A stretch of DNA of 64,000 nt from Rheinheimera texasensis DSM 17496 (GTDB lineage: Bacteria > Pseudomonadota > Gammaproteobacteria > Enterobacterales > Alteromonadaceae): NCBI RefSeq assembly GCF_000711985.1, contig NZ_KL544005.1, positions 41,741-105,740 of the forward strand, in the 5' to 3' direction. The notes beneath the pieces are model-generated. The model made no database searches and had not been told where the DNA came from. It saw only the letters and a list, made by a program, of their open reading frames with translations. Below are positions 11,697-20,587 of the stretch, piece after piece; position 1 is the first letter of the stretch, and each line of letters begins with the position of its first letter. A program made the translations under genes and the position numbers.

Positions 11697-12503
11697 TTAT
11701 TTATTACAGGCCGGTAAACCGCCACTGGCTTTACGCTGCTGATATTCAGCATCCGCTTTCGGCATATTTTTTTGCAGTGCCTTGATGCGATTCTCTGGTA
11801 CCGGGTGGCTCGACAAAATCTGTGGTGTGCCACCGCTGCCTTGTTTCGCCATGTTTTGCCACAGCTTCACTGACTCTTCCGGCTTAAAACCCGCCTTGGC
11901 CATCAGCTCCAGGCCAATTAAATCGGCTTCGGATTCATGTACCCGGCTAAAAGGCAAAATCACGCCAACCTGGGCGCCGAGACCAAAAGCAGTTGACAGC
12001 TCGGTTTTAAAGCGGGTATCCATTGCGCTAAGTGCCACATCAGCGACACCTAAAGTGGCCTGCACTGCCTGATTGCTGGATAAACGCTCATTGGAATGAC
12101 CGGACATGACGTGGGCGATTTCATGGCCGATGACGGCCGCCAGCTGATGCTGGTTCTCAGCGACCAGCAGCAGACCGGTGTACACACCGATTTTGCCACC
12201 CGGTAATGCAAAGGCATTGACCTGATCGCTTTCAAACACCACGATTTCCCAGGGATTCTGCTGATATTTCGCTGGTGTGACACTCAGCACCTGCTTCGCC
12301 ACGCACTGCACGTATTGATTAGTTTTTTTGTCTTTACTGACCGGTGTTTTGGCTTTCAGATCTTCAAACGTCTGAATACCCATTTTATTGACCTGTGTTT
12401 GGTCAAATAACATCAGTTGCGGCCGGCCGGTCGGTGACTCGGCACAGGCGGTTAAACCGAGCGCGAATGACACCGCGGTCCAGAGCATGGTTGGTTTTTT
12501 CAT
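11697..12503 (-). CDS. loiP: M48-family metalloprotease lipoprotein (LoiP/YggG-like)
   Basis: A 268-residue secreted zinc protease. MKKPTMLWTAV starts a lipoprotein signal with lipobox LTAC (Cys near residue 20). The zinc motif HEIAHVMSGH (about 127-136) and the third ligand in HESEADLIG match the M48 family. E. coli LoiP, of similar size, is an outer-membrane protease. I chose the ATG at 12503 because AGGA lies about 7 nt upstream and the signal peptide begins there; the frame opens 15 codons earlier. It lies after dnaJ but behind the dnaJ terminator, so it is likely transcribed separately. The symbol is a family-level assignment. Confidence 0.85.
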   Translation of the reverse strand: MKKPTMLWTAVSFALGLTACAESPTGRPQLMLFDQTQVNKMGIQTFEDLKAKTPVSKDKKTNQYVQCVAKQVLSVTPAKYQQNPWEIVVFESDQVNAFALPGGKIGVYTGLLLVAENQHQLAAVIGHEIAHVMSGHSNERLSSNQAVQATLGVADVALSAMDTRFKTELSTAFGLGAQVGVILPFSRVHESEADLIGLELMAKAGFKPEESVKLWQNMAKQGSGGTPQILSSHPVPENRIKALQKNMPKADAEYQQRKASGGLPACNK

Positions 12504-12545
12504 CAGAAATCCTGTTCGTAAAAAAACTTCAAAATTACAGCCTGG

Positions 12546-12576
12546 CAAAACAACACCGCCAGCGAGGCTGGCGGTG
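12546..12576 (-). terminator. dnaJ terminator
   Basis: A 10-bp stem, CACCGCCAGC (12554-12563) with GCTGGCGGTG (12567-12576), loop GAG, is followed by TTGTTTT on the minus strand. It lies 17 bp after the dnaJ stop. Confidence 0.85.
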
Positions 12577-12592
12577 ATTTTCGAGCTGGCAG

Positions 12593-13732
12593 TTAACCGG
12601 TTAAATCATCGAAGAATTTCTTCACACCATCGAAGAACCCTTTGGACTTCGGTCTATGTGTGGCTTCGCTGTCACCGGCCCAGCTTTCATCCAGTTGACG
12701 CAGCAAGTCTTTTTGCTTGTCAGACAAATTGACTGGCGTTTCCACCACCACTTTACAGACTAAATCACCAACACCGCCACCGCGCACCGACTGCACGCCT
12801 TTGCCGCGTAGACGGAACATTTTATCGGTCTGGGTTTCGGCCGGGATCTTCAGTTTGACGCGGCCATCAAGCGTCGGCACATCAATTTCACCACCAAGGG
12901 CTGCAATCGAGAAGCTGATTGGCACTTCACAGGCTAGATTATTGCCATCACGGACAAAAATCGGGTGATCTTTCACATGCACCTGCACATACAAGTCACC
13001 TGCCGGCGCGCCATGCATGCCCGCCTCGCCTTCGCCGGTCAACCGGATGCGGTCGCCCGTGTCGACACCTGCCGGGATCTTCACTTTCAGCATCTTGGTC
13101 TTTTCGACGCGGCCTTCGCCATGGCATTTCGGACACGGTTCCGGGATGATCTTGCCACGGCCGTTACAGGTCGGACAAGTTTGTTGCACGGCGAAAAAGC
13201 CCTGGCGCATCGTGACCTGACCATGGCCCTGACAGGTGCCACAAGTCTTGGCTGAAGTGCCTTTTTTAGCACCTGAGCCGTCACAGGTATCACAGGACAC
13301 CAGCGTCGGCACTTTGATCTCCAGCTCTTTGCCTTTGACCGCTTCTTCCAGACTCAGTTCGAGGTTATAGCGTAGGTCAGAGCCTCGCTGGGCACGCTGG
13401 CTACCGCCACCACGACGGCCACCGCCGAAGATGTCGCCGAACACATCGCCGAAGATGTCACCAAAATCTGCGCCACCGCCGCCAAAACCACCGGCACCAC
13501 GGTTTGGGTCCACACCGGCATGACCATACTGGTCGTAAGCGGCACGTTTCTGCTCGTCGTTCAGGATCTCATAGGCTTCCTGAACTTCTTTGAATTTCTC
13601 TTCCATGGCTTTATCGCCCTGCGTTCTATCAGGGTGATATTTCATCGCCAGGCGCTTATAAGCCTTTTTAATCTCTTTTTCGTCGGCGCCTTTGCTGACG
13701 CCCAACACTTCGTAATAATCACGCTTTGACAT
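12593..13732 (-). CDS. dnaJ: Chaperone protein DnaJ
   Basis: DnaJ is the Hsp40 co-chaperone that hands substrates to DnaK and stimulates its ATPase. The 379 residues show a J domain with the HPD motif (about 33-35), a Gly/Phe-rich linker (about 76-115), four CxxCxGxG zinc repeats ([32 protein letters not shown]) and the C-terminal substrate-binding domain. It lies 111 bp downstream of dnaK with a GC-rich hairpin between, as in the usual dnaK-dnaJ operon. A terminator follows. Confidence 0.98.
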   Translation of the reverse strand: MSKRDYYEVLGVSKGADEKEIKKAYKRLAMKYHPDRTQGDKAMEEKFKEVQEAYEILNDEQKRAAYDQYGHAGVDPNRGAGGFGGGGADFGDIFGDVFGDIFGGGRRGGGSQRAQRGSDLRYNLELSLEEAVKGKELEIKVPTLVSCDTCDGSGAKKGTSAKTCGTCQGHGQVTMRQGFFAVQQTCPTCNGRGKIIPEPCPKCHGEGRVEKTKMLKVKIPAGVDTGDRIRLTGEGEAGMHGAPAGDLYVQVHVKDHPIFVRDGNNLACEVPISFSIAALGGEIDVPTLDGRVKLKIPAETQTDKMFRLRGKGVQSVRGGGVGDLVCKVVVETPVNLSDKQKDLLRQLDESWAGDSEATHRPKSKGFFDGVKKFFDDLTG

Positions 13733-13770
13733 AATGCTGCTTCAACTGTTCAGGGTCAGCGGATAAACAA

Positions 13771-13790
13771 GCGACCGCCGGGGCGGTCGC
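13771..13790 (-). terminator. dnaK-dnaJ intercistronic hairpin
   Basis: GCGACCGCC (13771-13779) pairs with GGCGGTCGC (13782-13790). Only a weak T-stretch (TTGTTT) follows on the minus strand. It may act as a partial terminator or as a processing/stability element that sets the DnaK:DnaJ ratio. Confidence 0.55.
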
Positions 13791-13843
13791 TTTCACTGTT
13801 CAGAAGACCGCAGCTTAATGCTTTGGTCTTACCAAGACAACGC

Positions 13844-15745
13844 TTACTTGTTGTCTTTAACTTCTTCAAACTCAGCGTCGACCACGTCGTCGTTGGCGTT
13901 TTTGGCATTGCCTGCCTCAGCGCCAGGACTATGTTGCTGCGCAGCAGCCTGCAGTTTTTGTGCAGCCTGAACCAGCGCCTGAGTCTTGGCTTCGATTTCC
14001 GCTTTGTCGCTACCTTTAATCACGCTTTCCAACGCGCTGATAGCGGCTTCAATCTCTTGTTTGTCGTTAGTTGCAAGGTTTGCACCCGCTTCTTCCACCT
14101 GTTTACGGGTGGCGTGCACCAGCGCGTCGGCCTGGTTACGGGTTTGCACCAGCTCTTCGAACTTCTTGTCTTCTTCGGCGTTCAGCTCGGCGTCGCGAAC
14201 CATGCGCTGGATTTCATCGTCAGTCAGACCTGAAGACGACTTGATGGTGATCTTCTGCTCTTTACCAGTGTCTTTGTCTTTCGCTGACACGTGCAGGATA
14301 CCATCGGCGTCTAAATCGAAAGTTACTTCGATTTGCGGCTCGCCACGACGCGCCGGACGAATGCCTTCTAAGTTAAACTGACCCAGCGACTTGTTGGCAG
14401 ACGCTTGTTTACGCTCACCCTGCAGGACGTGAATAGTCACAGCAGACTGGTTATCTTCGGCAGTTGAGAACGTTTGCGACTTCTTGGTTGGAATAGTCGT
14501 GTTCTTCTCAATCAGCGCCGTCATCACGCTACCCATAGTCTCGATACCTAAAGACAGTGGGGTTACGTCCAGCAGTAATACGTCAGTCACGTCACCAGAC
14601 AACACCGCGCCCTGGATAGCAGCACCAACGGCAACCGCTTCGTCCGGGTTGACGTCTTTGCGTGGTTCTTTGCCGAAGAACGCTGTCACAGCTTCCTGTA
14701 CTTTAGGCATCCGGGTTTGACCGCCAACCAGAATGATGTCGTCGATTTCACCAACTGACAGATCTGCGTCTTTCAGCGCTTGTTTCAGCGGCTCGATAGT
14801 GCGGCTGATCAGATCTTCCACCAATGCTTCCAGTTTGGCGCGCGTCACTTTGATGTTCAGGTGTTTTGGACCTGTCGCATCAGCAGTGATATACGGCAGA
14901 TTCACTTCAGTCTGAGATGCAGAAGACAGCTCGATTTTGGCCTTTTCTGCTGATTCTTTCAGACGTTGCATCGCCAGCGGGTCGTTGCGCAGGTCAATGC
15001 CTTGTTCTTTTTTGAACTCATCTACCAGATAGTTGATCAGGCGTGAGTCGAAGTCTTCACCACCTAAGTGGGTGTCACCGTTGGTCGACAGTACTTCGAA
15101 CGTTTGCTCGCCATCAACATCGTCGATTTCGATGATCGAGATATCAAAAGTACCACCACCTAAGTCGTACACCGCAATTTTGGTGTCGCCTTTTTTCTTG
15201 TCCATACCATAAGCCAGCGCCGCAGCTGTTGGCTCGTTGATAATCCGTTTCACTTCCAGACCCGCGATACGGCCGGCGTCTTTGGTTGCCTGACGCTGCG
15301 CGTCGTTGAAGTAAGCCGGCACTGTGATCACCGCTTCTGTCACTGGCTCGCCCAGATAATCTTCAGCAGTTTTCTTCATTTTTTTCAGCACTTCAGCAGA
15401 AATTTGCGGTGCAGCTAATTTTTTGCCTTTGACTTCAACCCAGGCGTCGCCATTGTCAGCACGGGTGATTTGGTATGGCATGATTTTGATATCACGCTGT
15501 ACTTCGGCGTCTTCAAAACGACGGCCGATCAGACGTTTGATAGCAAACAAAGTATTTTTCGGGTTAGTGACTGCCTGACGTTTTGCCGGCTGACCGACCA
15601 GAACTTCGCCATCTTCGGCATAAGCGATGATCGATGGTGTGGTGCGGGCGCCTTCAGCGTTTTCAATAACGCGAGGCTGGTCGCCGTCGAGGATAGCCAC
15701 ACAGCTGTTAGTTGTACCTAAGTCAATACCAATAATTCTGCCCAT
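13844..15745 (-). CDS. dnaK: Chaperone protein DnaK (Hsp70)
   Basis: DnaK is the main cytoplasmic Hsp70, working with DnaJ and GrpE. The 633 residues include the ATPase motif IDLGTTNSC (7-15), the second phosphate loop [13 protein letters not shown], the hydrophobic linker [12 protein letters not shown] (about 389-400), the substrate-binding domain, and an acidic C-terminal tail ending [13 protein letters not shown] lies 7 nt before the ATG. A sigma-32 promoter lies 49-77 bp upstream. grpE is about 26 kb away in this window. Confidence 0.99.
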   Translation of the reverse strand: MGRIIGIDLGTTNSCVAILDGDQPRVIENAEGARTTPSIIAYAEDGEVLVGQPAKRQAVTNPKNTLFAIKRLIGRRFEDAEVQRDIKIMPYQITRADNGDAWVEVKGKKLAAPQISAEVLKKMKKTAEDYLGEPVTEAVITVPAYFNDAQRQATKDAGRIAGLEVKRIINEPTAAALAYGMDKKKGDTKIAVYDLGGGTFDISIIEIDDVDGEQTFEVLSTNGDTHLGGEDFDSRLINYLVDEFKKEQGIDLRNDPLAMQRLKESAEKAKIELSSASQTEVNLPYITADATGPKHLNIKVTRAKLEALVEDLISRTIEPLKQALKDADLSVGEIDDIILVGGQTRMPKVQEAVTAFFGKEPRKDVNPDEAVAVGAAIQGAVLSGDVTDVLLLDVTPLSLGIETMGSVMTALIEKNTTIPTKKSQTFSTAEDNQSAVTIHVLQGERKQASANKSLGQFNLEGIRPARRGEPQIEVTFDLDADGILHVSAKDKDTGKEQKITIKSSSGLTDDEIQRMVRDAELNAEEDKKFEELVQTRNQADALVHATRKQVEEAGANLATNDKQEIEAAISALESVIKGSDKAEIEAKTQALVQAAQKLQAAAQQHSPGAEAGNAKNANDDVVDAEFEEVKDNK

Positions 15746-15793
15746 AATTTACTCCGCTCTATAATTTGGAACAATTTCATTGTGTTGACCGGT

Positions 15794-15822
15794 TAATGGG
15801 GTTTACCCCTGATCGATTCAAG
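15794..15822 (-). promoter_or_regulatory. Sigma-32 (heat shock) promoter of dnaK
   Basis: On the minus strand CTTGAA (15822-15817) and CCCCATTA (15801-15794) are spaced by 15 nt. This fits the RpoH consensus (CTTGAA, 11-15 nt, CCCCATnT). It is placed about 50 bp before the dnaK ATG. No CIRCE element (TTAGCACTC-N9-GAGTGCTAA) is visible here. Confidence 0.85.
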
Positions 15823-15959
15823 GTTATTCCAACAAAAATTTTCATTTTTCTGCGTTTAATGGGGCAAAACAGCGGGTAAAAGCGGGAACTTCGGCCAATC
15901 CACGCAGTCGCCTAATCTGCCACCGCGGAATTTTCGTACCCAAGGCCAACCGGCACCGC

Positions 15960-15965
15960 TATAAT
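15960..15965 (+). promoter_or_regulatory. luxS -10 box
   Basis: A perfect TATAAT lies 31 bp before the luxS ATG. The -35 region 17 nt upstream is poor, so an activator or an extended element may be needed. Confidence 0.4.
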
Positions 15966-15995
15966 CGGCGCATTGTTCTTACGGAGAAACCCAGC

Positions 15996-16502
15996 ATGCC
16001 ATTACTCGACAGCTTTACCGTTGACCACACCATTATGAAAGCCCCCGCCGTGCGCGTGGCGAAAAAAATGACTACGCCAAAAGGCGACGACATCACTGTG
16101 TTTGACCTGCGTTTTTGCGTACCGAACCAGGAAATTCTGTCAGAAAAAGGTATCCACACACTCGAGCACTTGTTCGCCGGTTTTATGCGTGACCACTTAA
16201 ATGGCAACGGCGTGGAGATCATCGATATTTCACCGATGGGCTGTCGCACCGGTTTTTACATGAGCCTGATTGGAACACCGGACGAAGATCGCGTTGCCAA
16301 AGCCTGGCAGGCGGCAATGAATGACGTGCTGCAAGTACAGGACCAGAATAAAATCCCGGAGTTGAATGTATACCAGTGTGGTACTTATGAGATGCATTCA
16401 CTGGAGGAAGCACGCCAAATCGCACAAAACATTATCGACCGTGGCGTCGGGATTAACCGCAACGACGAGCTTACGCTGGCACCGGAATTTTTAAATCACT
16501 AA
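15996..16502 (+). CDS. luxS: S-ribosylhomocysteine lyase (AI-2 synthesis)
   Basis: LuxS cleaves S-ribosylhomocysteine to homocysteine and DPD, the precursor of autoinducer 2, in the activated methyl cycle. The 168-residue protein carries the metal motif HTLEH (about 54-58), the catalytic Cys in SPMGCRTGF (about 84) and the late metal-binding Cys in [15 protein letters not shown] lies 9 nt upstream of the ATG. It is monocistronic, divergent from dnaK, and ends at a shared terminator. Confidence 0.97.
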   Translation: MPLLDSFTVDHTIMKAPAVRVAKKMTTPKGDDITVFDLRFCVPNQEILSEKGIHTLEHLFAGFMRDHLNGNGVEIIDISPMGCRTGFYMSLIGTPDEDRVAKAWQAAMNDVLQVQDQNKIPELNVYQCGTYEMHSLEEARQIAQNIIDRGVGINRNDELTLAPEFLNH

Positions 16503-16520
16503 TTCAGCAGGTAAAGTCTG

Positions 16521-16548
16521 AAAAAACGCCGCGAAAGTGGCGTTTTTT
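16521..16548. terminator. Bidirectional terminator, luxS / polysaccharide kinase
   Basis: A 10-bp stem, AAAAAACGCC (16521-16530) with GGCGTTTTTT (16539-16548), serves luxS on the plus strand and the Wzc-like gene on the minus strand. Confidence 0.85.
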
Positions 16549-16552
16549 GTTT

Positions 16553-18673
16553 TCAGGCACGGCGCAGATTGTCGTGCAGTAGCTGGCGCAGTGCTGACGG
16601 CTGCTTGGCGCGCGTAGCCGAAGTAGCATAGTAGTTCGACGTGTCGTTTTTCACCCGGTTCAGGATCACGCCACCGATATTGACACCGGACTGCGACAAC
16701 AAATCCATTTTGGCGGCAAAATCCACCAGCGGTGTTTTTTTCACATCCACCACCAGTTCCAGCTTGCCGACACATTTGGCCACGACCATCGCATCTGACA
16801 CCGACAAAATCGGCGGACATTCGATAATGACGCGGTCGTATTTCTTCGCCAGCACTTTGAGCACTGCGTCAAAACGCGGCATTGACAAAAACAGCAACGG
16901 GTTCATTGGCCGGATGCCGGATGGCAACACGTCGGCATTGAGTTCTTTGCTGTAAAACACGCATTGCTCAAAAGTATGGGTTTTGGCCAGTAAGTTAGTT
17001 AAACCCGGTCGGTGCGGGTTTTCGCCAAGCGCTTCGGCGAGTGCCGGAAAACGTAAATCAGCGTCAATGATAATGACCCGTTCCAGCTCGGAAAACGATT
17101 TGGCCAGCTGCAAACAGATACTGGATTTACCTTCATTTGGTGAAATTGAGGTCAAGGCCAGCAAACGCTGCGTGCTCAGTTGTTTATCCAGCAGGATATT
17201 GGTGCGCAGCGAACGGATATATTCCTGATACAAGGTGTATTGCTTGCCAGACTGTTGGATCACCGGCAGATTACGGTCAATGCCTTTGATACGGATTTGT
17301 GGCACGACGCCGAGTAATTTATAGCCGTAGCGGCTGGCGATATGCCGGTATTTCGAGGTGACATCGGCAAAGAAATGCAGACAAAGCACTAAAAACACCG
17401 CACTGATCAGGCCAAGCACCAATGCCGCCACCGATAACAGTAAACGCTTGGGCCCAATGGGTTTGACCGGCACTACCGCCGGGTCAACCACAAAGATACT
17501 CGAGGTCTTATTGATGTCCTTCATCAGCTCGGTTTCTTTCATTTTGTCGGACAAAGTGGTCAGTAAATGCAGATTGGCCTGAATTTCTGCTTCCAGCTTT
17601 TTGTGGCTCTGCCCCACAGCAACCAGCTGTTCCAGACGCGCCGTCGCCGCGTCGGCTTTCACGCTGGTTTCCTGTAAATTACGCTGCAGGTCGCGCTGGC
17701 GAATTTGCAGATTGCCAGCCAGCTTGTTCACTTCGCTGTTGAGCTGCTGACTGGCCACTTCAATTTTGCGATTAGCAGCAATGTAACGCGGATGTTTTTC
17801 CAGGTAACTGAGCCGCAGCTGAGCGAAGTCCGCCTGTAACATCGCCAATTGTTGTTGCAGCGAGGCAATCACCGGCACAGAAGCCACTTCAGGGATGGTG
17901 ATCAGCACCTCGTAATTTTGCCCCGCTTGCTGAATTTTACTGAGTAACACTGCCAGCTCGTCGGATTGTTTCTGCAGCTGACGGCGTTCACTGAACAGTT
18001 GCGCAATTTCCTGCTTGCTCAGCTCAATATCGCTGCCGATGTCGATGATATTGCGCTCCTGGCGGAACTGCTGCAGTTTCAGCTCTGAATCGGTCAGCTT
18101 GGCTTTGACTTCGTCCACCCGTTGTTTGATCCAGTCACTGGCCTGATGATTATGCTGCTGCATCAGTCCGGACTGGTAATTCATAAAATGGCTGGCAACC
18201 TGATTAACAATTTCGGCTGCGATATAAGGATTGTGGTGGTTGAATGAAATTTGCAGCAGCGTGGTTTTTGGCACCGCCTGTACTGAAAGCCCGGCTAATA
18301 ATGCGGCAACATCGTCACGGCGCCGGTCATCAGGAATACCAAGTTCCAGGTCCGCGGGCAGCCCCTTGACCACATCCTGGGCAAACTGGGTCGACGTCAG
18401 CAGTTTAATCTGGGTGTCCAGCTCTTCATTGCCACCACTCATTCCGGGAATAAGCGACTGTAACGGATTTGCCGCCAGCACGCTTTTAATCATCAGCGTA
18501 GTTTCTGCCCGATACATGGAAGGTAACTGGGCGACAAATGCGGTCACTAAGGCAAAAATTACTGAGCTTATCAGCACAATCAACCAACGCCTGGCCGATA
18601 AAATAGCCAGTATGACGCCAAGTTCAATCACGTCACTGGCTGGGGGGGCACTGCGTTGCGGTTCAGCTTGCAT
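16553..18673 (-). CDS. Polysaccharide co-polymerase / BY-kinase (Wzc-like)
   Basis: A 706-residue inner-membrane protein of the Wzc type. It has TM1 at about 29-49, a Wzz periplasmic domain with long coiled coils (about 185-390), TM2 at about 411-433, then a cytoplasmic kinase domain. The kinase keeps ExxRxxR (EYIRSLR, 484-490), Walker A (SPNEGKSS, about 511-518) and A' (VIIIDADLRFP, 533-543). Walker B reads VIIECPP (615-621), with Glu where the family normally has Asp. The C-terminal tyrosine cluster is only YY (681-682). Its start overlaps the stop of the Wza-like gene by 1 nt. It should control chain length or export of a surface polysaccharide, but autokinase activity is uncertain. Confidence 0.85.
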   Translation of the reverse strand: MQAEPQRSAPPASDVIELGVILAILSARRWLIVLISSVIFALVTAFVAQLPSMYRAETTLMIKSVLAANPLQSLIPGMSGGNEELDTQIKLLTSTQFAQDVVKGLPADLELGIPDDRRRDDVAALLAGLSVQAVPKTTLLQISFNHHNPYIAAEIVNQVASHFMNYQSGLMQQHNHQASDWIKQRVDEVKAKLTDSELKLQQFRQERNIIDIGSDIELSKQEIAQLFSERRQLQKQSDELAVLLSKIQQAGQNYEVLITIPEVASVPVIASLQQQLAMLQADFAQLRLSYLEKHPRYIAANRKIEVASQQLNSEVNKLAGNLQIRQRDLQRNLQETSVKADAATARLEQLVAVGQSHKKLEAEIQANLHLLTTLSDKMKETELMKDINKTSSIFVVDPAVVPVKPIGPKRLLLSVAALVLGLISAVFLVLCLHFFADVTSKYRHIASRYGYKLLGVVPQIRIKGIDRNLPVIQQSGKQYTLYQEYIRSLRTNILLDKQLSTQRLLALTSISPNEGKSSICLQLAKSFSELERVIIIDADLRFPALAEALGENPHRPGLTNLLAKTHTFEQCVFYSKELNADVLPSGIRPMNPLLFLSMPRFDAVLKVLAKKYDRVIIECPPILSVSDAMVVAKCVGKLELVVDVKKTPLVDFAAKMDLLSQSGVNIGGVILNRVKNDTSNYYATSATRAKQPSALRQLLHDNLRRA

Positions 18674-19209
18674 CAGAAGAAACTCTTATCAATCTTGATC
18701 ACATCGCCTGGCAGGATGATGGTATCAGCTGCAGCTTTAAAGGTCGCTTTATCTGCGCCGCGCTGGATATGCCAGGCGCTGCGCGAGGCGCGATCTAACA
18801 GACCACCGGATAAAGCAATCGCCTGCTCCAGCGTGATGTCTGGCTGATAATCGTAGCTGCCGGGATTACGGACTTCGCCGTAGATAAAAAACGGCCGGTA
18901 GCTGTCGATGGTGATGGATACGCTCGGCGAGACCAGATAACCGTCTTTCAACCGCTGCTCCAGATATTCTTTGGCACTTTGCTGGGTGTGACCGGTCATT
19001 TTGATGCTGCCCAGTAAAGGCATATCAATATAACCCTGCTGAGAGATCTCAGCTGTCACCGATAAATCCGGCTCCTGGTACACGCTGATTTTCAGTGCAT
19101 CACCAGGGCCAAACTTATAGCTCTGTAAACCGGTTGTTTGCCCGGACTCAGCCAGCACAACGCCCGGCACCAGTAACAGGCATAACAGCAGCAAACGCGG
19201 GATCACCAT
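18673..19209 (-). CDS. Polysaccharide export protein, short Wza-like
   Basis: A 178-residue periplasmic or outer-membrane protein with a signal peptide (MVIPRLLLLCLLLVPGVVLA). It has one polysaccharide export domain (YKFGPGDALKISVY, about 31-44) and one SLBB domain (FFIYGEVRNPGSYDY, about 106-120). It is half the length of Wza, has no obvious lipobox and lacks the C-terminal amphipathic helix, so it may work with the adjacent beta-barrel instead of forming its own pore. I prefer the ATG at 19209 over a TTG at 19215. It overlaps the upstream gene by 7 nt and the kinase gene by 1 nt. Confidence 0.82.
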   Translation of the reverse strand: MVIPRLLLLCLLLVPGVVLAESGQTTGLQSYKFGPGDALKISVYQEPDLSVTAEISQQGYIDMPLLGSIKMTGHTQQSAKEYLEQRLKDGYLVSPSVSITIDSYRPFFIYGEVRNPGSYDYQPDITLEQAIALSGGLLDRASRSAWHIQRGADKATFKAAADTIILPGDVIKIDKSFF

Positions 19210-20345
19210 GCCCAACTCACTTCTGCGGCGACTTCCAGCCTGTTACGGTCTGGTTGCTGCTCACGGCTTTGCTGTACCTGGCTGACCTGCAGCACGCTGC
19301 GCCATTGCTGGGCCCACTGCCATTGCCAGCTGGCACCGATCGCATCGCGGGTCCGGCGATAATTGCTTTGATCCAGGCGGCTGACCAAACGATTGACTTG
19401 TGCCGCAAACTGATGCGATTGATCATATTGCCAGCGCACAGCAGCCAGATGTTCAGTATCGAGCTGCGAAATACTCTGACTGGCATAAGACAACACGGAA
19501 CGCCGGCCACTTTGCAGTTCTAACTGCCAGCGGCTGTCCAGCTGCCAGAGATTATTCAGCTGCCAATAGCTCCCAGTGGCGTCGTCCAGTTGCTGGCCGG
19601 CAAAACTGCGCACAAACCGGCCGCCTGTCAGGCGGAAATACTGCTGACCTGTCCATTGCACGGCGATACCGGCACCATATTGATTTACATCGGAATCACG
19701 TTGATTTTGCTGTTCCTGTCGACGGGCGATATCCAGCACCAGCGCGACATTTTCATTCCATTTATGACTGTAATTCAGCTCAGCCAGATCGCTGTCCAGC
19801 TGCGAATACAGGTGGTCCTGTACTTTCTGCCGGCGCTGTTCAGTGGCAAGTTTAACCTGCAGATTTTGCGTATCCGGCGCCCGGCCAAAGCTCAGCGCCG
19901 CCTGCATACCCTGCTGGGTTTCATCCAGCGCACCGGCCTCAGGACTGAGAAATTCTGCGGCATCATCACCCGCTAAGAATTGCTGTTTGTTCAATGTGGC
20001 TTGCAGTGCCAGGTCTGTTTGTGGCGTCAAAAATAAGCGCAATTCAGGCTGCAACTGGTACAGGGTCGCATTCAGGTTGGTTTGGTCAAGATATTGCCTG
20101 CGCCGGACCTGTAGCGGCCACTGCACGCCAAAACCTTCAAATAACCCCAGCCAGTCCCAATTCAGGCCGGCATATAGATGTTGGTCCTGCAATTGCTGTA
20201 CTGCAGTGTTAAATAAATTGTTGCTGCTTTGCACCCCGGCAACGGTGCTGACTTCGTGATGGGCCTGTTCCCAGTCTGCTGCAGATATCTGCGCTGAAGT
20301 GACGATAAAAAGAGGTATAAATCCGGTTAAATACGACCTGTTCAT
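19203..20345 (-). CDS. Outer-membrane beta-barrel protein, EpsL-like
   Basis: A 380-residue exported protein with signal MNRSYLTGFIPLFIVTSAQISA. The mature part is full of alternating polar/aromatic strands (LNWDWLGLFEGFGVQWPLQV, YWQLNNLWQLDSRWQLEL, ASWQWQWAQQWRSVLQVS) and ends in an aromatic residue (EVSWAW), as outer-membrane barrels do. Its place before Wza-like and Wzc-like genes matches EpsL-type barrels in exopolysaccharide clusters. I start at ATG 20345 because the signal peptide begins there and AAGAG lies upstream; the frame extends 46 codons further without similarity. It may be the export pore or an anchoring protein. Confidence 0.75.
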   Translation of the reverse strand: MNRSYLTGFIPLFIVTSAQISAADWEQAHHEVSTVAGVQSSNNLFNTAVQQLQDQHLYAGLNWDWLGLFEGFGVQWPLQVRRRQYLDQTNLNATLYQLQPELRLFLTPQTDLALQATLNKQQFLAGDDAAEFLSPEAGALDETQQGMQAALSFGRAPDTQNLQVKLATEQRRQKVQDHLYSQLDSDLAELNYSHKWNENVALVLDIARRQEQQNQRDSDVNQYGAGIAVQWTGQQYFRLTGGRFVRSFAGQQLDDATGSYWQLNNLWQLDSRWQLELQSGRRSVLSYASQSISQLDTEHLAAVRWQYDQSHQFAAQVNRLVSRLDQSNYRRTRDAIGASWQWQWAQQWRSVLQVSQVQQSREQQPDRNRLEVAAEVSWAW

Positions 20346-20524
20346 GCAAAATGCTCTTGAAAAATAAAATATCCCTATCTTCCTTTTATTTTTCCCTTCA
20401 CTGCATGGTAATGGAGAACGCATAAAAAACAAAGCCTTTATGCCGGTTCCTCCGCCGAAATCTGTGTAAACATAATGATCCACTTTACGACTTAGCTACA
20501 GCTGATTGAACCCGGCACCTGCAC

Positions 20525-20561
20525 CAGTAAAAACGGCCACAGTAAGCTGCCTGTGGCCGTT
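20525..20561 (-). terminator. Terminator after the chemoreceptor gene
   Basis: An 11-bp stem, AACGGCCACAG (20532-20542) with CTGTGGCCGTT (20551-20561), is followed on the minus strand by a TTTTT stretch. It isolates the chemoreceptor gene from the polysaccharide set. Confidence 0.8.
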
Positions 20562-20587
20562 CCGGTTCGTTCGGTCTGCTGCAGCAC

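Noticed and set aside
15857-15885. Second CCCCATTA upstream of dnaK as a further sigma-32 promoter
   Set aside because: The -10 core repeats (minus strand 15864-15857), but no CTTGAA-like -35 stands at the right distance.
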